NCBI RefSeq assembly: GCF_022664455.2
Contig: NZ_JAKRKC020000001.1
Location: 2,237,001 to 2,301,000 of the forward strand
Origin: Actinomadura luzonensis
GTDB taxonomy: Bacteria > Actinomycetota > Actinomycetes > Streptosporangiales > Streptosporangiaceae
DNA length: 64,000 nt
Direction of reading: 5' to 3'
The stretch's first letter is position 1. Every line of letters begins with the position of its first letter. The notes beneath the pieces were generated by a model. That model was given only the letters and a program-made list of their open reading frames with translations. It was not told where the DNA came from and did not search any database. This document shows, in pieces, positions 22,059 through 30,407 of this stretch. Position numbers and translations under genes: made by a program.

Positions 22059-22763
22059 ATGGACGCCACGATGACCGACACGACCACGACCGCCGCGCTC
22101 CCTGACGAGCTCGCCGCGGCCGTCGACGGCCTGACCGCCTACCGCCTGACCGCCGGGCTGCGCCTGGTCGATCGGCGCGCCTTCCTGGAGCTGCGCTGCC
22201 CGCACGCGATCGAGCAGCCGGGGCCGGTCACCGTCAGCGCACGCACCTGCGTCACGAACCTGCTCGGCGAGCAGGCCCGCACCCGCCCGGTCGACTTGCT
22301 CGCCCTGTTCACGGCCGCGCTGTTCCACCACGACGCGCAGCCCAGCCTCGAGCGCACCGCCCGCTTCGGCGCCCTGGACCGGCGGCTCGGCGAGCTCGCC
22401 TCCTACGCCGTCCACGTCGACGTCGACGACGACCCGTTCCTCGTCCTGGGCTGCCCGTACCGGGGCGGCCGCTGCCCCACCTCCGAGGACGGCGAGTGCT
22501 GCGTCAACATCATCCCGGCCGAGCAGCAGGCCACCATCGATCTCGGCGCGGTGCTGCAGCTCGCCAAGGCGCACGAGAACGCCCGCTACGGCGTGCCCCG
22601 CGACCCGCTGGAGGCCTTCCGCCGCAGCCTGGTGGAGCGGCAGCGGGGTGAGATCTTCATCCGGGAGACCTCCGACGGGTCGAGCGCCGGCCTCGCCAGC
22701 GCGTACGCGGACCTGCTCGGCCGGATCATCGGCGACTTCGACCGGGCGGTGAACGGTGCCTAA
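22059..22763 (+). CDS. Hypothetical phage protein
   Basis: 234 residues from ATG 22059 (ATG 22071 is an alternative). It includes CPHAIEQPGPVTV and a Cys-rich middle (CPYRGGRCPTSEDGECC) that may bind zinc, then a helical C-terminal region. No family recognised. Confidence 0.55.
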   Translation: MDATMTDTTTTAALPDELAAAVDGLTAYRLTAGLRLVDRRAFLELRCPHAIEQPGPVTVSARTCVTNLLGEQARTRPVDLLALFTAALFHHDAQPSLERTARFGALDRRLGELASYAVHVDVDDDPFLVLGCPYRGGRCPTSEDGECCVNIIPAEQQATIDLGAVLQLAKAHENARYGVPRDPLEAFRRSLVERQRGEIFIRETSDGSSAGLASAYADLLGRIIGDFDRAVNGA

Positions 22764-22965
22764 GACCGAGCGGCCACTGCCGCCGCCGCCCGCCCCCGAG
22801 CAGACGCAGTGCGTCTACGGCGGCACGGACCCGGCCCGCGGCTGGCTCTGGCTGCCGGCCCTGGGCCAGTGGGAGCGCGTCTGCGCCGCCCACTGGAGGC
22901 CCCGGCAGCTGACGGCCGGCCTGTACGTGCCCGACGTCCTCACGATCCCCAGGCAGGAGCCATGA
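22756..22965 (+). CDS. Small hypothetical phage protein
   Basis: 69 residues from GTG 22756, overlapping the previous gene by 8 nt and the next by 4. A CVYGG...W..C..HW pattern suggests a possible metal site. No family recognised. Confidence 0.45.
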   Translation: MPKTERPLPPPPAPEQTQCVYGGTDPARGWLWLPALGQWERVCAAHWRPRQLTAGLYVPDVLTIPRQEP

Positions 22966-23435
22966 TCATCCCCGTACGCCTCCCCACGGGCTACGAGCCG
23001 CTCATCATCCGCGACGACTGCCTGCTGCAGTCCGATCATCCGCTGTACGGCCGGCCCTGCCCCGCCTGCACCCGGCCGCTCGGCGCCGACCAGCTGCCCG
23101 TCGCGCTGGTCGCCATCGGTATCGCCCCCGGCGACCGCGCTCGCGGCGGCCGCTACGCCACCGGCGCCGCCGTGGGCGTGCACACCGCCTGCGCCCGCCC
23201 GCCCACCGACGTGCAGGCCGTCCGTCGGGAGCCGTTCCTGGTCACGGTGCACGACCAGATCACCGGCGAGGTGGAGCAGAGGCGCGTGCCGCTGCACAAC
23301 TACCTCATCATCCCGACGGGCGACTGCGAGATGGCCCACCACGGCATCTCCCCGGTGAACGGCGTCCACGTGGTCACCCTCAAGGGCGTACGGGAGCCGT
23401 CGCGGGAAGCCGGGGGTGGCCGTGAACATGGATGA
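22962..23435 (+). CDS. Hypothetical protein with CPAC motif
   Basis: 157 residues from ATG 22962. GRPCPACTRPLG, with later His and Cys (VHTACARPP), suggests a treble-clef-like zinc site; the rest is beta-rich. It overlaps the following gene by 20 nt. Confidence 0.5.
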   Translation: MIIPVRLPTGYEPLIIRDDCLLQSDHPLYGRPCPACTRPLGADQLPVALVAIGIAPGDRARGGRYATGAAVGVHTACARPPTDVQAVRREPFLVTVHDQITGEVEQRRVPLHNYLIIPTGDCEMAHHGISPVNGVHVVTLKGVREPSREAGGGREHG

Positions 23436-23865
23436 CGACGCCCTGAAGGCGGCGGTCGATCTCGTCGGCCGGACGGGCGCCACCGGCTTCGAGATCGGAT
23501 ACCTGCGCGACGGCGTGCCGGTCGAGGAGGCCGGCTGGTACGCGCACGCCCAGTACCGCGGCGCGCGCATCACCAGCGAGGAGCACCGCGGCCCGATCGA
23601 GGCGGTCGAGGCGCTGGCCCGCAAGCTGCTCACAGGCGCCAAGTGCACCCACTGCAAGAAGCTCGTAGCCCTGTCCGACGACGGCGCGATCGCCTACAAC
23701 GGGCTGCTGGCGGACGGTACCAGGTGGACCGTCGAGCAGGCGCGGGCGGCCGGTCAGTGCCGGTGGAGGCGCATCGGCCCGCGCTGGGTACGCGGCTGCG
23801 AGCGGCCGGCACCGCCGCGCCCGACGGGCAAGCCGCGCCGGGCGAAGCGGAGGCGGCGTGGCTGA
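23416..23865 (+). CDS. Hypothetical phage protein
   Basis: 149 residues from GTG 23416; ATG 23428 is an alternative. The N-terminal half (TGFEIGYLRDGVPVEEAGWY) is followed by a CTHCKKLVALSDDG zinc motif and a strongly basic tail, giving a probable nucleic-acid-binding character. Confidence 0.55.
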   Translation: MAVNMDDDALKAAVDLVGRTGATGFEIGYLRDGVPVEEAGWYAHAQYRGARITSEEHRGPIEAVEALARKLLTGAKCTHCKKLVALSDDGAIAYNGLLADGTRWTVEQARAAGQCRWRRIGPRWVRGCERPAPPRPTGKPRRAKRRRRG

Positions 23866-24280
23866 CGAGCTCGCGACCCTGCAGGACATGATCGCCAACC
23901 TGCAGGCGTACATCGACCAGCGCGCCGGCGAGCTGGCCGCCCCGCACATCGCCGAAGCCGGCCGCCTCGCCGGCGAGGAGGTCGCCGCCGCCCGCGCCGC
24001 GCAGCAGCGCGCCGAGGACCTCGTCGCCGAGCTGCGCCGCCAGTTCACTGCGCTGGAGCGCCAACTCGACCGCTACCGGCAGGAGAACGAGCAGGACAAG
24101 GCGACGATCGGGAGGGTTCGCGCCCTGACCAGGCTCGGGGAGTGCCCCGCCGAGTATGACGACAACGTGACCGAGTGCCAGCGCGTCGTGAGCTGCAGCT
24201 GGGAAGAGGCGTACTGGCGCGAAGCGATGGCGCACGTTAACGCGGCCCTTGCCGTCCCCGAATCGGTCCCGCCGGGATGA
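23858..24280 (+). CDS. Coiled-coil phage protein
   Basis: 140 residues from GTG 23858. A long Ala/Glu/Arg helix from about 15 to 85 (for example QQRAEDLVAELRRQFTALER) predicts a coiled coil. The C-terminus has CPAEYDDNVTECQRVVSCSW. Function unknown; overlaps both neighbours. Confidence 0.5.
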   Translation: MADELATLQDMIANLQAYIDQRAGELAAPHIAEAGRLAGEEVAAARAAQQRAEDLVAELRRQFTALERQLDRYRQENEQDKATIGRVRALTRLGECPAEYDDNVTECQRVVSCSWEEAYWREAMAHVNAALAVPESVPPG

Positions 24281-24543
24281 GCGCGCAGCTGCCGATCTGG
24301 GAGCTCCCGGCGCCGCCACGGCGGCGGCACCGGTGGCAGCCGCGCTGTGACGACTGCGGCCGCCGTGTCCGGGCCACGGAGTCCCTGCGCGTCGGCCCCG
24401 ACGGCAAGCGCCGCGGCGACAAGTGCCGGCGCGCCTACAACCGGGCCCGGCGTCGCCTGGTCGTGCCCATGGTGATCGTCGTGCGCGACCCGGGCCACAT
24501 CCCGGGCCAGGGCGAGATCGAGCTGCCACGGGCGGGCCCATGA
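24277..24543 (+). CDS. Small zinc-finger phage protein
   Basis: 88 residues from ATG 24277. CDDCGRRVRATESLRVGPDG followed by a GDKC turn is a four-cysteine zinc site in a basic context, so DNA or RNA binding is likely. Confidence 0.55.
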   Translation: MSAQLPIWELPAPPRRRHRWQPRCDDCGRRVRATESLRVGPDGKRRGDKCRRAYNRARRRLVVPMVIVVRDPGHIPGQGEIELPRAGP

Positions 24544-24641
24544 TCCACATCCGGTGCCGGTGGGTCACCATCGAGACCATCGGCCGCGTCATCACCCAGC
24601 GCTGCAGCGTATGCGGCGCGACTCGCACCCGCGTCACCTAG
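24540..24641 (+). CDS. Very small zinc-motif peptide
   Basis: 33 residues from ATG 24540, overlapping the previous stop (ATGA). It carries C..W and CSVCGATRTRV. Coupling and the CxxC motif favour a real gene. Confidence 0.35.
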   Translation: MIHIRCRWVTIETIGRVITQRCSVCGATRTRVT

Positions 24642-24695
24642 CACCACCACGGGGGGAACCATGAGAATCACGACGATGCCGGGCGCGGTGGCCGG

Positions 24696-25322
24696 GTGAC
24701 GGCGGCCGCGACGGACATGCGCGTCCTGGTCCAGGAGCTGATGCCGCTGCTGGCGATGCTGTGGGCGCTGGTGCCCACCACCGGCGCCGCCGCGCCGGCC
24801 GGCGGCGGGCATCACGTCACGGGCTCGCCGGCGCCGTGGCATCCCGAGGCGGGCCCGCTGCTGTACACGATCAGCGAGGAGGCGCGGCGGCTGGAGGCGT
24901 CGCTGCGGCGCGAGGTGACCGGCCACACCGGCGAGCGCCGCGGCGGCAGCGACGCCAACACCGTGGCGGCGCTGGACGCGATCGTCGCCCTGTCCTACGG
25001 CGTGCCCGAGGCCAGCGCGCGCCGCGCCGGCGCGATCGTGTCGCGCTGGATCCGCTCGGCCCGGCAGGTGACCGCGGTCGGCCTGGAGGCCCGGCCGACA
25101 CGCATCCCCGTGCCGCCCGGCCAGCCACAGCCGCCGTGCCCGTACTGCAACACCTTCAGCCTGCGTGTCCTGCCGCACGACCGGGCCATCTGGTGCATCA
25201 ATGGGGACTGCACCGACCTCGCCGGCAGGCGGCCGCGCGGCCGCCTCGGCTATGACCATCTGGGGGATCCCATGATCGTCTGGGACGACGGCCACATCTC
25301 ACGCCGCCAGGACCTCGCATGA
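24696..25322 (+). CDS. Hypothetical phage protein with C-terminal zinc ribbon
   Basis: 208 residues from GTG 24696. An N-terminal helical domain (residues 1-130, with LLYTISEEARRLEASLRREV) precedes CPYCNTFSLRVLPHDRAIWC and INGDC, a clear zinc ribbon. Proteins of this build recur in actinophage early regions. A 12-codon frame at 24661-24699 ends at its start and may be a leader. Confidence 0.6.
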   Translation: MTAAATDMRVLVQELMPLLAMLWALVPTTGAAAPAGGGHHVTGSPAPWHPEAGPLLYTISEEARRLEASLRREVTGHTGERRGGSDANTVAALDAIVALSYGVPEASARRAGAIVSRWIRSARQVTAVGLEARPTRIPVPPGQPQPPCPYCNTFSLRVLPHDRAIWCINGDCTDLAGRRPRGRLGYDHLGDPMIVWDDGHISRRQDLA

Positions 25323-25558
25323 TCACCTGGACCATCGCCGACGCCGTCGACCAGCTCGACCCGCCCCTGACCGAGGCCGAGGTGCGCGCCCTGGTGCTGC
25401 TGTACCAGGTGCCCGTCCGCGAGCAGCGCCGCACCCGCGGCCGGCCCGCCGACGCCTACGACCAGCCCGCGCTGCTGCGCGCGCACGCCGCAGTGATCGC
25501 CTACCGCCGCGGCCTGCTGCACGCCATCCTCGGGCCACGGCCGGCGGCCGGCGGCTGA
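25319..25558 (+). CDS. Small HTH-like phage protein
   Basis: 79 residues from ATG 25319, coupled to the previous gene. Helical, with LTEAEVRALVLLYQVPVREQ and YDQPALLRAHAAVIAYRRG, consistent with a compact helix-turn-helix. It ends the early gene chain. Confidence 0.5.
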   Translation: MITWTIADAVDQLDPPLTEAEVRALVLLYQVPVREQRRTRGRPADAYDQPALLRAHAAVIAYRRGLLHAILGPRPAAGG

Positions 25559-25636
25559 CCTCCTCGGCGGCCGCGGCCGCTGATCTTGACGGGCGACGAC
25601 CTTTCTGGCTAACTTTGCCGCACCAGACCTATGCCC

Positions 25637-25660
25637 AGACCCGGCCACCGCGCCGGGTCT
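25637..25660 (+). terminator. Terminator after the early operon
   Basis: A 9-bp stem AGACCCGGC (25637-25645) / GCCGGGTCT (25652-25660), loop CACCGC, is followed by TCGCAT. It sits in the 212-bp gap after the last early gene. Confidence 0.6.
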
Positions 25661-25709
25661 TCGCATGTCGGGCCTCGCAGTCGGCGGCTGCGAGCGGTAG
25701 GGGGGTCCC

Positions 25710-25746
25710 GTAGGGCGGCAGAGTGTCCCCGTCTCTGCCGCCCTAC
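25710..25746. terminator. Strong hairpin before the HNH gene
   Basis: A perfect 14-bp stem GTAGGGCGGCAGAG (25710-25723) with CTCTGCCGCCCTAC (25733-25746), 25 nt before the HNH start. With the terminator at 25637 it isolates the next genes from upstream transcription. A regulatory RNA structure is an alternative. Confidence 0.5.
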
Positions 25747-25770
25747 TCGCCGCCAGGCGAGGAGGTGGCC

Positions 25771-26127
25771 ATGCCCTACCGCCAGCGCCAGCCCTGCACC
25801 ACCCCCGGCTGCGACCAGCTCACCACCACCGGCCGCTGCGCCGACTGCACCGCCGACGCCGAGGCCCAACGCGGCACCGCCGCCGAACGCGGCTACGGCG
25901 CCGGCCACCGCCACCTCTTCCGGACCGGCGTCCTGCGCAAGCACCCCACCTGCGTGCTCTGCAACGCCGCGCCCGCCACGGAGGCCGACCATTATCCGCT
26001 CTCCCGCCGCCAGCTCATCGACCGCGGCATGAACCCCAACGACCCCCGCCACGGCCGCGGCCTATGCGACCCCTGCCACAACCGCGAGACCGCCGCCCGC
26101 CAGCCAGGCGGCTGGAACGCCCGATGA
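25771..26127 (+). CDS. HNH endonuclease (first copy)
   Basis: 118 residues from ATG 25771 behind GAGGAGG. An N-terminal zinc pair (CTTPGCDQL and CADC) precedes the HNH core. In the core CVLCNAAPATEADHYPLSRR holds the Cys pair and catalytic His, RGMNPNDPRHGRGLC the middle part, and CDPCHNRETA the second Cys pair and His. HNH proteins near terminase commonly assist packaging-linked DNA cleavage. Confidence 0.8.
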   Translation: MPYRQRQPCTTPGCDQLTTTGRCADCTADAEAQRGTAAERGYGAGHRHLFRTGVLRKHPTCVLCNAAPATEADHYPLSRRQLIDRGMNPNDPRHGRGLCDPCHNRETAARQPGGWNAR

Positions 26128-26140
26128 CGAAGAGGACCCC

Positions 26141-26407
26141 ATGACCCCCATGACCGGCGACATCGTCCGCTACCGCGGCAAGCACGGCATCCACGCCGTC
26201 CGAGCTGCCATCGTCACCGCCGACATCCGCACGCTCGACCCGCTCGGCGTCACCTCCGGCAACGTTCCTGCCCTCGACTCTCCACAGCACGTCCACCTCT
26301 GGGTCTTCACCCCGAGCGAGGCCGGCGGCTTCCCCGAGTACAACGTGCCCCCGGGCGACGGGCCTGGAGAATGGTCCCCGCAACCGAGCGCAAGGCCCCT
26401 GGCCTGA
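26141..26407 (+). CDS. Hypothetical phage protein
   Basis: 88 residues from ATG 26141. The beta-rich N-terminus (MTGDIVRYRGKHGIHAVRAA) resembles small SH3-like barrels, but no family is assigned. The last base overlaps the ATG of the next gene. Confidence 0.5.
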   Translation: MTPMTGDIVRYRGKHGIHAVRAAIVTADIRTLDPLGVTSGNVPALDSPQHVHLWVFTPSEAGGFPEYNVPPGDGPGEWSPQPSARPLA

Positions 26408-26784
26408 TGACCGAGCAGATCAGCATCTACCGCGAGCGCGCCCACCTGGTCGCCCACCTCGCCGCGCTCTACCCGTCCGCCCTCGTGCACGGCGCCGACG
26501 CCGAGAACCCCGGCTGGCCCCTGATCTTCATCGACACGCCGCGCGGGCAACTGTCCTGGCACCTGGCCGTCGAGGACCTCGACCTGTTCGCCCACGTGCC
26601 CGAGCTCGCCGGCGACCAGGCCCCGACGTGGGACGGACACACCACACCCCAGAAGTACCAGCGCCTCGCCAGCCTGACAGCGGACATGGCCGACCCCGAC
26701 AAGCCGTCTCTCCACGAGGAACTCCGGTTCGAGCGCAAGGCCCGCAACGGCGGCATCGTGAACGGGCGCCAAGACCGCCCATGA
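26407..26784 (+). CDS. Hypothetical phage protein
   Basis: 125 residues from ATG 26407. It contains a WDGHTTPQKYQRLASL-type segment, with an acidic helical N-terminus. No function known. It is coupled to the next gene by ATGA overlap. Confidence 0.5.
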   Translation: MTEQISIYRERAHLVAHLAALYPSALVHGADAENPGWPLIFIDTPRGQLSWHLAVEDLDLFAHVPELAGDQAPTWDGHTTPQKYQRLASLTADMADPDKPSLHEELRFERKARNGGIVNGRQDRP

Positions 26785-26969
26785 GCCGGGAAGCCGTCCA
26801 CCTGCAGATCAGCGCCTCACTGAAACGCAACAACGGGCCCGAGGACGCCGAGCACCGTCGCCTCTACGACGACCTCGTCCAGCGCATCACCGCCGTGGTG
26901 AACAGCGCGGAGTTCGAACCGATCATCGCGATGGTCATGCAGTCGGGACAGTACTGGCACGAGGAGTAG
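26781..26969 (+). CDS. Small hypothetical phage protein
   Basis: 62 residues from ATG 26781. Helical and charged, with YDDLVQRITAVVNSAEFEPI and a C-terminal QYWHEE. No family recognised. Confidence 0.45.
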   Translation: MSREAVHLQISASLKRNNGPEDAEHRRLYDDLVQRITAVVNSAEFEPIIAMVMQSGQYWHEE

Positions 26970-26999
26970 ACGGGCCGCCGCCAGGGAGGACGGCCAGCC

Positions 27000-27323
27000 A
27001 TGCCGTACAAGCCGCAAGCCCGCTGCCCCGCCTGCCTCCAGCTGCACGACGGCACCGGCACCTGCGCCGGCTGCAGCACCCGCAGCAAGCGCCGGCGCCG
27101 CCCCTACACCGCCGCCGAACGCGAGCGCCGGGCCCAGGCCGTCGCCGAGCACCGCGCCCAGTACGGCGACTGGTGCCCTGGCTGGGGCCGGCCGGACCAT
27201 ACCGCGGAGCCGTGGAACCCGCTGACCGCAGACCACATCGACCCCGTGGCCAGGGGCGGGCCAGAGGACGGGCCGCTGCAGGTGCTGTGCCGCTCCTGCA
27301 ACTCGGCCAAGGGCTCCGCCTGA
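27000..27323 (+). CDS. HNH endonuclease (second copy)
   Basis: 107 residues from ATG 27000 behind GGGAGGA. An N-terminal zinc pair (CPACLQLHDGTGTCAGC) and a basic helix precede the HNH core CPGWGRP...LTADHIDPVARGG...VLCRSCNSAKG. It lies just upstream of the terminase genes, where an HNH protein is often needed for terminase-dependent cos cleavage. It is not a recent duplicate of the gene at 25771: the cores differ in spacing and sequence. Confidence 0.82.
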   Translation: MPYKPQARCPACLQLHDGTGTCAGCSTRSKRRRRPYTAAERERRAQAVAEHRAQYGDWCPGWGRPDHTAEPWNPLTADHIDPVARGGPEDGPLQVLCRSCNSAKGSA

Positions 27324-27330
27324 CCGGGCC

Positions 27331-27591
27331 CTACGAGCGGACGGCGTCGAGCAGGGCCCGCATGTCGGCCACCACGTGCTGCAGGAACTCGGCCACCGCC
27401 GCCTGCTCGGCGGCGTACTCCCTGTCCTCCGGATGGACCTTGTCGCCCTCAGTGTCGAAGTCCGTGGGGACCAGCACCGGGCCCACTCGGTAGAAGTCGC
27501 CGTACTTCTCTTCCTCGAACAGCTTGCCGATGTCCGACCAGTCCAACCCCTCGACCGCCTGCAAGCGGCGTGCGATCTCGTCCAGCTCCAT
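27331..27591 (-). CDS. Hypothetical protein, opposite strand
   Basis: 86 residues from ATG 27591 (MELDEIARRLQAVEGLDWSD). Acidic and helical. Convergent with the HNH gene and divergent from the gene at 27626, it interrupts the + strand chain, so it is probably a separately expressed accessory gene. Its promoter would lie around 27592-27625. Confidence 0.5.
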   Translation of the reverse strand: MELDEIARRLQAVEGLDWSDIGKLFEEEKYGDFYRVGPVLVPTDFDTEGDKVHPEDREYAAEQAAVAEFLQHVVADMRALLDAVRS

Positions 27592-27625
27592 CTGTCCAGT
27601 GTCGCAGGAAGGGAGGACACGCAGC

Positions 27626-27949
27626 ATGAGCACGCTCGACCTGGCCAGCCCTCGCGTGGTCTATGACGTGCACGCCCAGTCGTGGGAGCGCATCCTCGCC
27701 GACCCCGAGCGCTACGCACGCCTGACGACCTGGGTACGTGAGCAGGGGCTCGACCCCGAGAGGATCTACAGGCTTGAGGTCTACCTGATCGACACCCCTC
27801 GCGCTCGCGTGTTCGAGTGGAAGCAGGATGAGCAGGGACGTAGGTACTGCGAGGTCGAGCACGATCACAAGGCGAGGTACGAGGCATGCCGCATCGCGCA
27901 GCGCGAGCCCTACGCAGTGATCTTGAAGGCTCTGCCACCCGACCTGTGA
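27626..27949 (+). CDS. Hypothetical phage protein
   Basis: 107 residues from ATG 27626 behind GGGAGGA. Mixed alpha/beta with YDVHAQSWERILADPERYAR and a charged DEQGRRYCEVEHDHKARYEA. No family recognised. Divergent partner of the 27331 gene. Confidence 0.5.
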   Translation: MSTLDLASPRVVYDVHAQSWERILADPERYARLTTWVREQGLDPERIYRLEVYLIDTPRARVFEWKQDEQGRRYCEVEHDHKARYEACRIAQREPYAVILKALPPDL

Positions 27950-27954
27950 TCCTG

Positions 27955-28026
27955 CGTTTGTGCAGGTCACAGCCTCGACGTTTCCGCAGGTCAGAGCGCT
28001 GACGTTTCCGCAGGTCAGAGGCCTGC
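27955..28026. repeat. 24-nt iterons before terminase (candidate packaging site)
   Basis: The motif CGTTTNNGCAGGTCA starts at 27955, 27979 and 28003 with exact 24-nt spacing. A degenerate copy (GTTTTCCCAGGTCAC) lies at 28041. The 182-bp gap before the terminase small subunit is a usual place for cos or pac, and iterated sites are what small terminase subunits bind. Function is inferred from place and periodicity. Confidence 0.55.
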
Positions 28027-28045
28027 ACCCCCCGGGGGGTGTTTT
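28026..28045 (+). terminator. Terminator-like palindrome with T-tract
   Basis: CACCCCCC (28026-28033) / GGGGGGTG (28034-28041) followed by TTTT. It could separate early transcription from the late operon. It lies within the iteron region, so it may instead be part of the packaging site. Confidence 0.45.
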
Positions 28046-28131
28046 CCCAGGTCACAGGGGTGGGCCGTGACCCGCGCCCCCCTCGGAATTTCGCGTCTCA
28101 GAATCCAACCTTTTTTCTGGAGGGAGTCGCG

Positions 28132-28608
28132 ATGGCCGCGAACGCAGGCAGGAAGCCGACGCCGGCCGGGCTGAAGCTCGTCGAGGGCCGCGGGAAGGGC
28201 ACCGACTCCGGCGGGCGGCCGGTCAAGGCGCCGCCGGCGTTCCGGCGGCTGCCGCCGGAGCGTCCGGCCGAGCTGTCGGAGGTCGCTGGCGAGCTGTGGG
28301 AGGAGTTCGTCGCCGAGCTGCAGCGGCTGCAGCTACTCGCTCCGGTACACGGGCCGGCGCTGCAGCTGGCGTGCGAGGCGTACGCGCGCTGGTCCGAGGC
28401 GCGCGCGCAGCTGGCGGCCGAGGGCCTGACCTACACCTCCCAGGGCGGGCTGGTGAAGCTGAACCCCTTGGTGGGCGTGGTCGAGCGGGCCTCGGCCGAG
28501 TTCCGGGCGTGGTGCGCCGAGTTCGGGCTGAGCCCGGCGGCGGAGCACAAGCTGTCGTCGCCCGAGACCGACCCCGGCGAGGAGAACCCGTTCGCCGGCG
28601 CGGGGTGA
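28132..28608 (+). CDS. Terminase small subunit, P27 family
   Basis: 158 residues from ATG 28132 behind GGAGGGAG. The N-terminal GRKPTPAGLKLVEGRG motif is diagnostic of the P27-type small terminase. The helical core includes EVAGELWEEFVAELQRLQLL and YARWSEARAQLAAEG. It recognises phage DNA and guides the large subunit. The large-subunit gene starts 4 nt downstream. Confidence 0.88.
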   Translation: MAANAGRKPTPAGLKLVEGRGKGTDSGGRPVKAPPAFRRLPPERPAELSEVAGELWEEFVAELQRLQLLAPVHGPALQLACEAYARWSEARAQLAAEGLTYTSQGGLVKLNPLVGVVERASAEFRAWCAEFGLSPAAEHKLSSPETDPGEENPFAGAG

Positions 28609-28612
28609 CCCG

Positions 28613-30397
28613 GTGGCTGGCGCGACCCGTACGCCTCGTACGACGCGGCGCAAGGCCGGCTACCTGCCGTCGCCGGCGGAGCTCAAGCGGCTCAAGCTGT
28701 CGCCCGAGGTCGCCTGGTACCTGATCGACCGCGGCATCCCGCTGCCGGACTGCCCGCCGAAGTGGAAGACGCCCGAGCCCGGCGAGCTGCTCAAGACCGC
28801 CCGCTTCGACGCCGAGCGCGTCGACCGGGTGCTCAAGGCGTTCGGGCTGCTGCGCCACACCAAGGGACAGTGGGTAGGGCGGCCGCTGACGCCGGACCCC
28901 TGGCAGGTCGCCTACGTGATCGCGCCCGTGTTCGGGTGGATCCGCAAGAACCGGGCCGGCCGGTGGGTGCGGGTCATCACCGACCTGTACGTCGACGTGC
29001 CCCGCAAGAACGGCAAGTCCACACTGTGCGGCGGCCTGGGCATCTACCTGACGGCAGCCGATGGCGAGGGCGGCGCCGAGGTCATCGCCGCGGCGACGAC
29101 CAGGGATCAGGCGGGCTACGTCTTCGGCCCGATCAAGCAGCTGTGCGACCACAGCCCGGCGCTGAAGCCGCACGTCAAGAGCCTCGCCCAGAAGATCATC
29201 CACAAGGCGAGCAAGTCGACGTTCTCCGTGGTGTCCTCGGTCGCCGAGTCCCTGCACGGCGGCAACCTTCACGGCGGCATCATCGACGAGCTGCACATCC
29301 ACAAGAGCCCGGACCTGGTCGAGGCGATCGAGACCGGCACCGGCTCGCGCGAGCAGCCGTTGATCGCCATCATCACCACCGCCGACGACGGCCGGCCGAA
29401 CACGATCTACGCGCGCAAGCGCAAGCGCATCGAGGAGCTGGCGCGGCGGGTCATCCGGCACCCCAGCACCTACGGCGTGATCTGGGGCGCCGAGGAGGAC
29501 GACGACCCGTTCGCGGTGGCCACGATGCGCAAGGCCAACCCGGGGTTCGGGATCAGCCCGACGCAGGAGTACCTGGAGAAGAAGGCGGCCGAGGCCCGCC
29601 AGGACCCCGCCGCGCTCGGCTCCTACCTGCGCCTGCACCTGGGCATCCGGACCAAGCAGACCACCCGCTACATCACCCTGGCCGACTGGGACGCCGCGGC
29701 GGGCATGGTGCAGGAGACGGCGCTGGCCGGCCGGGAGTGCTTCGGCGGGCTGGACCTGTCGAACGTCGAGGACATCACCGCGCTGGCGTGGCTGTTCCCC
29801 TGCCCGGACGGCTCCTACGACGCGCTGTGGCGGTTCTGGCTGCCGGCCGATCAGCTGGAGACGCTGTCGCGGCGCACCGCCGGCGCGGCCGAGGTGTGGG
29901 TGCGCGAGGGCTGGCTGCAGCTGACCCCGGGCAACGTGATCGACAACACCGCGATCACGCACCAGATCGACCTCGACGCGGCCACGTTCCGGGTCAAGAC
30001 GGTCGGCTTCGACCGGTGGGGCGCCACCGACGTGGTGCGCGTGCTCGGCGACGGCGGGCTGACCTGCGTCCCGATCTCGCAGGGCGTGGCCAGTCTCAAC
30101 GACCCGCTCAAGACGCTGCTGCGGCTGGTGAAGTCGGGCGCCTTCCGCTCCGGCGGCAACCCGATCATGAGGTGGATGGTCGACAACCTGTCGATCACGT
30201 CGGACTCCAGCGGCAACGTCAAGCCCGACAAGGCCAACTCCGGCGACAAGATCGACGGCATCTCGGCCACGCTCAACGCGCTGAAGGAAGCGATGGCCGT
30301 CCAGGAGGCGGCCGCGCCGCCGCCCGCGACCGCGCCCCAGGCCGCCGCCGGCGGCGCCCAGACGCTCTGGCGCCCGCGTGGCCGCCTGAACCTGTAG
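28613..30397 (+). CDS. Terminase large subunit
   Basis: The DNA-packaging motor, with ATPase and nuclease activities. 594 residues from GTG 28613. Walker A-like DVPRKNGKSTLCGGLGIYL is near residue 127 and Walker B GGIIDELHIHK near 222. The RNase H-like nuclease shows FGGLDLSNVEDITAL near 378 with later acidic residues around VIDNTAITHQIDLD. It belongs to the Terminase_1 family and has full usual length. Confidence 0.95.
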   Translation: MAGATRTPRTTRRKAGYLPSPAELKRLKLSPEVAWYLIDRGIPLPDCPPKWKTPEPGELLKTARFDAERVDRVLKAFGLLRHTKGQWVGRPLTPDPWQVAYVIAPVFGWIRKNRAGRWVRVITDLYVDVPRKNGKSTLCGGLGIYLTAADGEGGAEVIAAATTRDQAGYVFGPIKQLCDHSPALKPHVKSLAQKIIHKASKSTFSVVSSVAESLHGGNLHGGIIDELHIHKSPDLVEAIETGTGSREQPLIAIITTADDGRPNTIYARKRKRIEELARRVIRHPSTYGVIWGAEEDDDPFAVATMRKANPGFGISPTQEYLEKKAAEARQDPAALGSYLRLHLGIRTKQTTRYITLADWDAAAGMVQETALAGRECFGGLDLSNVEDITALAWLFPCPDGSYDALWRFWLPADQLETLSRRTAGAAEVWVREGWLQLTPGNVIDNTAITHQIDLDAATFRVKTVGFDRWGATDVVRVLGDGGLTCVPISQGVASLNDPLKTLLRLVKSGAFRSGGNPIMRWMVDNLSITSDSSGNVKPDKANSGDKIDGISATLNALKEAMAVQEAAAPPPATAPQAAAGGAQTLWRPRGRLNL

Positions 30398-30407
30398 GAG
30401 GACCCTC

